Shown: piece by piece, positions 55,525-64,000 of the stretch | Numbering within the stretch: position 1 is the stretch's first letter | Layout of the letters: every line of letters begins with the position of its first letter | Source of the DNA: Deroplatys truncata | Taxonomy: Eukaryota; Arthropoda; Insecta; Mantodea; Mantidae | Assembly (NCBI GenBank): GCA_030765065.1 | Contig: CM060978.1 | Location: 59,548,421-59,612,420, forward strand | Direction: 5' to 3' | Length of the DNA stretch: 64,000 nucleotides | Notes under the pieces: generated by a model | Told to the model about the DNA's origin: nothing | What the model saw: only the letters and a program-made list of their open reading frames with translations | Database searches by the model: none | Position numbers and translations under genes: made by a program

Positions 55525-55850
55525 TATGAAGCTGTCGTCAAGTTTAACCTCACATGCAATTAATTCTTCACCCCTATCTCTAGAAGTCCGAATTATTGGT
55601 AGAGTCTTTTTGGGTGCAAACGTTTTTCACATAGGCGGTATCCGAACCACCCCTTCTTTTTACATCGATTATAACATCGTTCATTAGTTTGATATTATGT
55701 ACCCGAATGTTTTTCAGGCCAGTCACATAAAGAACTGATACGGCTGAGTGGAGTCAAAGGTTGTTTGCCTAAGGTGGAAACCTTGCGGAGAGAAAACCTC
55801 TATTGAATTTCAGGGGAATATGCCACTTTTTATACGCACCTACCTACAAG
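55525..55850 (+). repeat. Unclassified repeat C, copy 2
   Basis: Matches 14705-15015 (GTTTAACCTCACATGCAA, CATAAAGAACTGATACGG, GGTGGAAACCTTGCGGAGAG). It begins a few bases after a family H end. Confidence 0.7.
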
Positions 55851-55924
55851 GGACTTATAGGGGACTGAACTAACTAATTTCTAATATAATACAACAAAAC
55901 TTGGAGTGAAATACCTGTAACTTC

Positions 55925-56925
55925 AGTCACAGATTTTTTCTTTACTGTTTACCTTCAGTAGGTAGAGAAAGTATTGTACCTATACTCGATATTCTACCGA
56001 AAATACACTTTTTGAGATCCCTGAAAAAAATCATTTTTAGAAGAATGTGTGTTTGAACGGCATAAATTATCTTCAACAGATTGCTCTCCTCTTTGTAGTA
56101 CTTACACCCCCAAGGACTTACAAGCTAATGCCTAGTGTCAGTAGTTGTCGAGGAGCAAACAAACTCTGCATCATAGTATATCCAGGATGGGTGTTCAGTC
56201 CAAGACCTAGTATGGCGGTGAAGAAAAAGGAAATTAAATGTAGTGATGAAAGAGGTGATAGAAAAATTCGCAGATGAAATTATGCAAATCAGCAATCGCC
56301 TAACGACCGCGGAAAACCGCAAAAATACATTTGGCAGGTCGGTCGGCCCCTTGAGATATAAACAGCATAGCTCAAAAACCAAAACATCGGTTAAATATCA
56401 AACTTGATATTTAAGTGCATCTTGCAAGTGTGCAAAAGAATATTTTTCACAAAATCACCCCACTCAGAGCTACCCTTTCGTGGACAACCTTTTAATATTT
56501 TGTTTTCTAAAAAAGGTTTTAACAACGTTGATTAAAATCGCATATTCTTAATATGTTGACATCAGAAATAAAACGTTTATGTCGAATTTATTGTGAAGCC
56601 TCCTGTATTTGATTCAATTTTGTATAATTCCATGTTGAAATATTCCTTCGTACGCATCATCTAACAGAGATGCTTGAATCATTATGATTCTGGCCTTTAT
56701 CCCCCTTTCTCTTCTTTCCACCACGAATACACAATTGAATAATATTTTTGCATGTTTAACTACGCACGGTTTCCTTAATTTGGAATAAATCCTATGCAAA
56801 AAGATATTGCGAGAAACGAAATGGAACAGAAGAACCACTTTTTATATGAATACTATAACGTGTAACGGATACCTATATACATTTGTAATTGGTAGAGAAA
56901 ATGTGTAAATGTATCATATCAGATT
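55925..56925 (+). repeat. Family H forward copy with two insertions
   Basis: Parts at 55925-56085, 56355-56640 and 56880-56925, the last with GGTAGAGAAAATGTGTAAATG and ATATCAGATTTTTC. Between them lie about 270 bp (56086-56354) and 240 bp (56641-56879) of unrelated sequence that I cannot classify. Confidence 0.65.
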
Positions 56926-57279
56926 TTTCACGTAAATATTTTTTGAGTAAAAACAACTATTTTGTATTTCGTGGCATACTGTATGAAAAATCCATTTTCG
57001 TATGCATGTTCTTTTGTGGTTTCAATGTAAGTATATGTAGGGGTTATATAGCGGAGGGGGACCCCTCGTGCACTGCGAACTACTGTGTTCCTATAAGGAA
57101 TGTGTTGACATCCACAATTCTAGCGCTGAGACAGATTACGGCTCTACTTTGTACATATCAACAAGGCTTAAGGCCTCTTAGAAAGCACACACGTTTTTGC
57201 TAGTAATGCTGAATACAAGTGAAGATTTATAAGGCGAACCAATGAACAAATATTACTTTCTATTTCTTTGTACTTCCTT
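56926..57279. other. No feature recognised
   Basis: A 104-codon frame at 56889-57203 overlaps the family H end and has no recognisable domain. Confidence 0.4.
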
Positions 57280-58076
57280 TGGAGGCAATATTTTTAAAAT
57301 TTAAATCATATTAGTCAAATTATATAATATAAATTCAATAACAGCCCGCCTTAAAGCAATACATATAAAAATGTATGTAGCAGTCATTGTCTTAAGGTTT
57401 ATGTTATTATGTACATGCTTAATAATGTTATGTGAATGTATTACGTAATTTAATAATGTAGGAGCTGTGAGAAAAATAGGTTAAAAGTTGCTAACAATGA
57501 GGTAACAATAAGGCAACCTTGCGGCAATAATGAATAAGAAAGTTTAATAATGCTACTTGTAATTATTGGAGCAAAAATAACTTAATTTTTTAGACAATTT
57601 ATAAATACCCAATCAACAACCAGAAAAAGTTAATTGAAAGCATTCTATTGGAGTAGGATTAGCCAATCAGAAACTGAAACAGGTCAAATTATACAAATTC
57701 AGAAGTCAGTTGCTAGCAGACAGCGTTACTAACCAGACGCGAGACGCGTCCTCGAGAACTTTAATACGTATTCAGTGTTAAACGAAAATAGTTTACGTGT
57801 TAAAAATTGAATGTAATTAATATAAGAATCTCACAGCTCTCTATATCAGTGAAGTTTTATTTAAATCGTGTCAAGAATTAATAAATGGAGTGAAGTATGA
57901 GAGAATAAATGGGGTGAAGGCCACCGGAAAGTGAACATTGGGGCGGAGGCCACCGGAAACTTTGTACCATACCTGGGATAGAAATAATTAACTTTCTCAA
58001 ATTGTACAATACGTGGGGTTACCTCTTTAAATTGGCTTTCCAACAGTTAAGCAACTAAAATAATCCTTCAGAAACC
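57280..58076 (+). repeat. Family L copy 5
   Basis: Starts TTGGAGGCAATATTTTTAAAAT, with GCCAATCAGAAACTG and ACGCGAGACGCGTCC. The GACGCAGCCGAGG block is deleted. It ends with PBS-like TTGGCTTTCCAACAG. Confidence 0.8.
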
Positions 58077-58208
58077 ACCCCAGCATTCGCTTATCGACCA
58101 GAAAAAAACACGAAAAACCCAAGTTCAGAGTGGGCGGTAACGGGAATCGAACCCGTGACCTACAGAGTACGAGCCTCATACGTTACCGCGGAGCCATTTC
58201 GGTCGGTT
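58068..58208 (-). mobile_element. SINE B, truncated minus-strand copy
   Basis: The complement has GGCTCCGCGGTAACG (A box), CACGGGTTCGATTCCCGTTA (B box, 58138-58157) and AGCGAATGCTGGGGTGG. This is the same head-to-body order as 24538-25011. A T-loop-like match could suggest a tRNA, but the body similarity to SINE B decides it. Confidence 0.8.
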
Positions 58209-58499
58209 TATGGATTAAATTTTTTCGTATTCTAATACCTGGACTGTGCAATTATTTCTCAGTTTATTACCTATTTAGTAATAGGAATTAAAAGCTAATG
58301 TTATAGCCTATTACGGTCGGAAAGAACAGTGCCTTCGAATGGTAAAAGATATTGCCCAACACACAAACACACTTTAAAACATTAATAAATATGTACATAG
58401 ACATACCACACACAAAATTTAATATCACTTAAACTGAATTCGTACCCTGGAAGTAATACCGTAGCTTTCAAATCTAAATCTCCTTTAAAACAGAGACTT
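58209..58499. other. No feature recognised
   Basis: AT-rich spacer between the SINE and the next family L copy. Confidence 0.4.
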
Positions 58500-59470
58500 G
58501 TAGAATTGTATTATTGTATTATTTTTACGTTGTTGTTTGTCCCACGCTTTGGGAGCCAATTTGAAAATTGTTGTTGTATTGAAGGTGTTGTATTGTATTT
58601 CGACTGTTGGGGAGCCGAACTTGAAGTAGTTGCAACCGCACGTATGGTAAAAAGTTTCCGGTAGCCTTCGCCCCAAGTTTAAAAATATTAACTTTGTATT
58701 TTGACTGTTTCTTTATATATTATATATCTATGTTTGCCTCGGCTGCGTCAGTATTTATGTTTAGAGACATGAATGTCTTAGCAGGGAGTGGTGCGGCTGA
58801 AGAATGTAGGCTTACACAGATTTTAAGTTTTTCTTCACTCCATTTATTAATGCTTCACACGATTTAAATAGCACTTCACTGATATAGAGAGCTGTGAGTT
58901 TCTTTTGTTAATTACTTGCACTTTTTAATACGTAAACTATTTTTCGTCTTACACTGAATACGTCTAAAATTTCTCGAGGACGCATCGGGCGTCCGGTTAG
59001 GAACACTGTCTACAACCAACTAACTTCTGAATTTGTAAATTTTGCTAAATTTCAGTTTCTGATTGGCTAATCCTACTCCAAAGGAATACCTTCATTTAAC
59101 TAAAGTTTTTTCTGGTTGTTTATTGGCTATTTATAAACTGTCTCAAAATTTACATTATTGTTGCTCCAATAATGACTAGTAGCATTATTAAACCTTCTTA
59201 CTCATTATTGCGTAAATGTTACCATATTGTTACCTCTTTGTTAGCAACTTTTAACCTATTATTCTCACAGCTCCTACATTATCAAATTAAGTGATACATT
59301 CAGATAATATTATTACACACGTATACAATAATATAACGTTTACAATGACTGTAATATTCACTTTTTTATATATTGTTACATACATATATTGCTTTAAGGT
59401 GGGCTGTTATTGAATTTATATATTATATAATTACACTGAAATCATTTAAGTGTTAAATATACTGCCTCCA
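58500..59470 (-). repeat. Family L copy 6
   Basis: Complete reverse-sense copy. The complement starts TGGAGGCAGTATATTTAACAC and ends with TTGGCTCCCAAAGCGTGGGAC. That motif is close to the TGGCGCCC-AACGTGGGG type of primer-binding region. Both family hallmarks (GACGCAGCCGAGGCAAACAT, GTTCGGCTCCCCAACAG) are present. Confidence 0.8.
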
Positions 59471-59941
59471 CCTCACATGGATAGTGTAATAGAGGATTTC
59501 ATAAAAATAAATTACCAGTAATGATCTAGCTTAAGGCAGCACAACATAGATAAATGAAACCACCTAAAAGTTCTTCCAGGGTGTACGAGTCAGAAGGCAG
59601 AATTTCGGTGCTCGTTTGGAGCAACATTACTGGCACAAGGCTATACGTCAGCAACGCGAACGTAAAGTACGATTTCCATCAATGCATTTTCACAACCCAA
59701 TTCATTATTCTAATCATATTGGGACTGGAGAGATACTTTAAAATTAAAATTCCAAACTTTAAGCTAATTTAAACCTGCTTCTATTTCTATCATATTAAAG
59801 TAATAAATTCATGACTTAGTTAAATAAAACCTGTGTCATAAACCAAAGTCAAACACCTACATCACGGTGAACGCTTGAAAAAAGTATTCTGCGAAATAAA
59901 ATCTAATATAATAAGTTTTGATATCACTTATAACAAAAACT
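59471..59941. other. No feature recognised
   Basis: A 72-codon frame (59554-59772) has no recognisable motif. Confidence 0.4.
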
Positions 59942-60786
59942 AAAAACTCTGATGTGTTACACTCACATGCCTTTCTTTACTCTTGTACAAACTATTTTTA
60001 CAAATGGTTATTCTCCATATGCTTCATGTTAATCGAGATATCGAGATGTTAATCTTTTTGCTAATTGTCTTGAAGATGCAAGGGGAATGGGTAGGTTTTA
60101 AGCAATATTCAAATATTTTAAGAGCTGGTTGCTATGTGGAGTATTCCATTCTCTTTTCATTACCAGGACAAAAAAATGAATAACGAATTCCCATTTAAGA
60201 AAAAGTATTGAAATATTTAAGGGAATAACAAGGAATATCTTGAAAATGGTTCACCCAACAAAAAGAATGTATATGACATAAATTGTGTTTTTTAAGGCGA
60301 TCTACATTTTGTGTGTAGTAAACTTTTGTCTATCTCTTATGGTTTACCAGTTATGCAAAAGTCGTTCACAATGAGGAATACTTTTGGAGACATTCCCAAG
60401 AAAATTCGAGATATACATTTCATTTGTCATGAAAATGTCTTAAACATATGATATTTTAATCAAAATCGTTAGAGCCATTTTTGAGAAAATTAAAATTTTC
60501 GAAAAATGTTCCATGTAAAGGATAATCCGGGGTGGGGGGAATTTCTTGAAAACCTTTGTGTCGCATCTCTGGAAGATACTGAACATAAATACCAAGTTTG
60601 GTGTTTATCCTACTGTTCGTTTCTGAGTTATGCTGTTCACAGACACACACCCGGACATGTTTCCAAAAATGCACTTTTGGATTCAGGGGGTCTCAAAAGA
60701 TGTATTTCCGGCGAAATCTCGAAATGGAATTTCTGGGTGGAATACAGTACTACCCCTACTTACCTACTATACGTAGTAGAGAAAGT
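59942..60786 (-). repeat. Family H, near-complete reverse copy
   Basis: From CTCTGATGTGTTACACTCACATG to CGTAGTAGAGAAAGT. The 142-codon frame at 60506-60934 crosses its end and is not a gene. Confidence 0.9.
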
Positions 60787-62304
60787 AAAAAATATTGAAT
60801 TCTTTCCTCCATCTAACAAAGAAATAGCTGCAATAGTTTTTGAATTTATGCATTCACTCTATGATAACACTGGTATTAATTCTATATTTTTGTCAGTTGG
60901 TTTTGTGCACGTGTTGCAAATAAAACAGCGATAACATTTTCGAGCAACACGTTTTTGTTTCTTTTAATATACCCTGTAGCTTCTCTGATGTAATAAAAAG
61001 ACTGCAATAGTTATTAATAAAACAGCAAAAGTCACCCCAAACAAATTCCTCGGCCCACCGCTCCTTCTCCCCCTAGTCGTACGGCTGGGTGCTTTCATAT
61101 TAGTAGCAGTGATTTCGTTACGTGGGTACAGTTAAAACTAGCAACCATATGGGGCTCTTACAACAAACCGCGCTTGCGTGTGTGTGGGTATGTGTGTACG
61201 GAATTATTTCAGGATGTAAATATCTTCCGCTTGGCGGCGCGCGCGACACTTGTGAATTACATACTCATATATGTGTGCGTGTGTGTGTGTCCAGGAATTC
61301 CCCTACCCGTATATAATGCTGTGGGACAAAGCTATTAGTTGGAATAGCTAGACACTTTATAGCCTACATTATAGCTTTTAATACCACTCCTCCATTTAAC
61401 CGTCAAATAGAATTTCTTACAAAATGTAGTATCTTCCTAAATATTCTCAGATGTGATTTTTTTCGCAATAAGAATGCCTTAGAAAGAAAATCCAACATTC
61501 ACTGGGATTTGCGATAAATATTACTGCTAAATGTGTGCAAAAGAATAATTCTAAATGCTATGTATATCAGTCTCTATTTATTGAACTTTGCACAAATGAA
61601 ATCTATATGTAAAATGTTTGCAAAATGTTGCAAACTGTTATTTATTTTAGGGAAGTAGGCTATTACATTTTTCTTAGGAAGTGCTAGACAGAATTAATGA
61701 TCGTACGTCATCGCATATTCACCTACAACAATATGTAGCCTGGAAACCGGAGATAACAGCCAGTCTAGGCAACAATGCAGTTTGAAATAAAAATGTTTCA
61801 TCAAGTCAGTATCTTTTGAAAAGTGACTAAGGAATTTCAGAAGGACAAAGGGAGTAAGCAAGTTTGGATTATATTCACTGTGGGTGTTATTTAATTTCTT
61901 TCGAAATAATTAAGTAAACATAAAAGTTGACAACACTTTTCTAGAACTCTATAAATTTTTAAACTGTTTTAACCCTCTATGCCTTTATCCTTACAAGAGA
62001 ACCCCGTAACATTGTCGTTTCAAATCCAAAGGAAATTCTTAAAATATCTAGCATATGATACCATATGCCCAGATGTTATCTCCTAAGTTCGGCAAACGTT
62101 TGAAACGCCCAGTAGTTGAAATTTCTTTGGCGGAAACATTGCACTGTTAAAGACAGCGACATATGCAACCCAACAAACCAGCGACATAGAGTGAAACAGC
62201 CTTGAACTTACGAGACGAGAATATCCTAGAATCGGTATGGGATATATACCGGTGTTAAAGAAACGTATTCCATATTTTTAAGGTGGTAGTATGGAACAAA
62301 ACAA
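60787..62304. other. No gene recognised
   Basis: About 1.5 kb without a matched repeat. It contains a (GT)n-rich patch at 61170-61195 and 61270-61290 around a CpG-rich GGCGGCGCGCGCGACAC (61233). The rest is AT-rich. No exon can be supported. Confidence 0.45.
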
Positions 62305-63142
62305 GAAAAAATCTGATGTGTTAAACTCACATGACTTTCTCTACTCTTGTACAAACTATTTTTACAAAAAGCTTATTCTCCATATGCTTCATGTTAATCG
62401 AGATGTTAATCTTATTGCTAATTTTCTTATAGGTGCAAGGGGAATTGGTAGGCTTTAGGCGATAGTCAAATGTTTTAAGAGCTGGTTGCTATGTGGTGCA
62501 TTCCATTTTATTTGTATGTCCAGGACATAAAAAATGAATTACGAATTCCCATTTGAGAAAAATCAAAAGTATTGGAAAATTTAAGGAAATAACAAGCAAT
62601 ATCTCGAAAAAGGTTCACTCAACAAAAAAAAACAATGTGTATGACAAATTGTGTATTTTAACGCGATCTACATTTTTTGGGTATTAAAATTTTGTCTATC
62701 TCTTATGGTTTACCAGTTATGCAAAAGTCGTTCACAATGAAGAATACTTTAGGAGACATTCCCAGAAAATTCGAGATATACATTTCATTTGTCATGAAAA
62801 TATCTTAAACATGATATTTTAATCAAAATCGTATGAGCCATTTTTGAGAAAATCAAAATTTTTGAAAAATGTTCCATGTAAAGGGTAATCTGGGATGGGG
62901 GATTTTCTTGAAAACCTTCGTGTCTCATCTCTGGAAGATACTGAACCTAAATACCAAGTTTGGTGTTTATCCGACTGTTCGTTTCTGAGTTATGCTGTTC
63001 ACAGACACACGGACATGTTTATCAAAATGCTTTTTTGGGATTCAGGAGGTCTCAAAACATGTATTTCCGGTGAAAAGTCGGTATCGAATTTTTGGGTGGA
63101 ATACAATACCTCTTCTACTTACTATACGTAGTAGAGAAAGTA
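62305..63142 (-). repeat. Family H, complete copy with perfect subterminal repeats
   Basis: Type copy. ACTTTCTCTACT at 62334-62345 and its exact complement AGTAGAGAAAGT at 63130-63141. The outer 3'-end segment (A-run, TCTGATGTG, loop, CACATG) lies outside the left repeat. The right repeat is followed by AAAA. Confidence 0.95.
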
Positions 63143-63159
63143 AAAATGGTCGGACATAT

Positions 63160-63430
63160 CCACCAGTGACGCCAACATTGAGCAAGTCCATATCCTGATT
63201 CAGAGAACCGAAGAATGACTGTCGATGAAGTGGCAAACCATATATTTTTTGGTCCACTTAAAAATGCCTTAAGGGGCCGTCGAATCACCGCAGACCAAGA
63301 AATGAAGAGAGCGGTGCATACTAGGCTTACTGCTCAGCTGAAAAACCTATTTTTTGAGGCCATCAGAAGTCTTCCGTAACGGTGAGTCGTGTGCATTGAG
63401 AAGCAAGAGGCTACTTTAAAAAATTAGGTA
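63160..63430 (+). pseudogene. Internally deleted mariner/Tc1-type transposase
   Basis: The segment NIEQVHILIQRTEE, then MTVDEVANHI (55-codon frame from 63215), matches the N-terminal HTH linker of a mariner-type transposase (xVxxVxxLIxxDRRxTVDEVA). Without a break it joins FFGPLKNALRGRRITAD and AVHTRLTAQLKNLFFEAI, the C-terminal end (HLFGPLKxxLxGxRFxxDxxVxxAVxxWL). CIEKQ-like sequence follows after a stop at 63377. The whole catalytic core is deleted. One frameshift lies at about 63212. Confidence 0.7.
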
Positions 63431-63536
63431 ATTGTAAGTTTATATTATTGTTATAATAATTTAACAAAATTTTATACGGATCCTTATTGCCTTACCCTCG
63501 TACATTCCAAGCTTCGTGTTTGTCCGAGTTTTAAAT

Positions 63537-64000
63537 TTTATTTTCTCTACTAAGTATAGTAAGTAGGGGAAGTATTGTATTCCACTAAAAAATTCGATAC
63601 CGAAATTTCACCGGAAGTATATATTTTGAGATCCCCTGAATCCAAAAAAAGCATTTTTGGAAACATGTGTCTGTGTGTGTGTGGCTTTGAACAGCGTAAC
63701 TCAGAAACGAACAGCCGGATAAACACCAATCTTGGTATTTAGGTTCAGTATCTTCCAGAGATTCCACACAAAGGTTTTCAAGAAAATCCCACACCCCAGA
63801 TTCGAAAATTTTAATTATCTTAAAAATGTCTAACGATTTTGAATAAAATATCATATGTTTAAGATATTTTCACGACAAATAAAATGTATATCTTGAATTT
63901 TCTGGGAATGTCTCCAAAAGTATTCTTCATTGTGAACGGATTTTGCGTAACTGGTAAACCATAAGAGATAGACAAAGTTTTACTATATAACAAATGTAGA
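63537..64000 (+). repeat. Family H forward copy, cut by window end
   Basis: Begins TTTTATTTTCTCTACTAAGTATAG and runs past AACCATAAGAGATAGACAAAG. With the reverse copy at 62305-63142 it brackets the transposase remnant. Confidence 0.9.

Noticed and set aside
56889-57203. 104-codon frame
   Set aside because: Begins in a family H 3' end and has low-complexity, cysteine-scattered content without motifs.
58133-58204. Possible tRNA gene (TTCGATTCCCGTTACCGCCC on the minus strand)
   Set aside because: The 3' continuation matches the SINE B body, and the cloverleaf pairing is poor.
60506-60934. 142-codon open frame
   Set aside because: Most of it lies in a family H copy (the recurrent LFVSELCCSQ-type frame seen in many copies), and it runs out into unrelated flank.
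61122-61316. 64-codon Cys/Val-rich frame near a CpG-rich patch
   Set aside because: Composition comes from (GT)n tracts; no splice signals were found.

Overview
This window looks like intergenic DNA from a large, AT-rich, transposon-laden insect genome. Insect-type Tc1/mariner, pogo/Tigger and non-LTR reverse transcriptase remnants, tRNA-derived SINEs and the lack of any long intact gene all point that way. A polyneopteran such as a cockroach, termite or stick insect is plausible, but the sequence does not settle it. Every long reading frame I could interpret is a decayed transposable element. The only candidate host coding sequence is a short signal-peptide-like first exon on the minus strand at 21562-21661, with a strong splice donor and a CpG-rich block just upstream.

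The dominant component is one dispersed family, here called family H, with roughly 30 full or partial copies covering about a third of the window. A full copy is about 840-940 bp. Read in its forward sense it starts T-run + ACTTTCTCTACT, has a (GT/CTGT)n microsatellite near the 5' end, and ends AGTAGAGAAAGT followed by about 25 bp with a small hairpin (ATGTG/CACAT) and CATCAGATTTTTT. Subterminal inverted repeats, an internal microsatellite, a 3' hairpin, A/T-run insertion sites and head-to-tail tandem ends resemble Helentron-associated INE elements (the DINE-1 type). That class assignment is an inference. In the features, + means the forward sense and - the reverse.

Layout. 1-2465: degenerate H copy split by a Tc1/mariner element with long inverted repeats. 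3003-4605: broken LINE and a GC-rich element ending in (TAA)n. 4606-8870: tandem H arrays around a LINE 3' remnant. 9007-9580: internally deleted Tc1-like element. 10460-11200: LINE RNase H remnant. 11285-12250: first of six copies of a probable LTR family (family L). 14383-14672: SINE with a perfect 12-bp target duplication. 15337-21412: H arrays in both orientations. 21562-22066: candidate host exon and CpG-rich block. 22193-24345: pogo/Tigger element split by an L copy. 24538-26412: cluster of SINEs around a second Tc1-like derivative. 29084-34625: H arrays plus a second LTR-like block with a minisatellite. 34848-36690: L copy split by a full H copy. 37232-39465: 88-bp satellite. 39640-43540: LINE, SINEs, a head-to-head pair of tRNA-like units and a TIR element split by a GC-rich ORF. 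43861-46044: 2.2-kb segment bounded by inverted repeats. 46133-48272: L copy, MITE and truncated mariner. 48300-55515: H arrays with nested LINEs and a SINE. 57280-59470: two opposed L copies around a SINE. 59942-64000: three H copies and an internally deleted mariner transposase.

The genes do not form a pathway. What can be read is a relative insertion history: H into L (35617), L into pogo (22663), mariner into H (457), LINE into H (49421), and SINE plus H into LINE (51831-52800).
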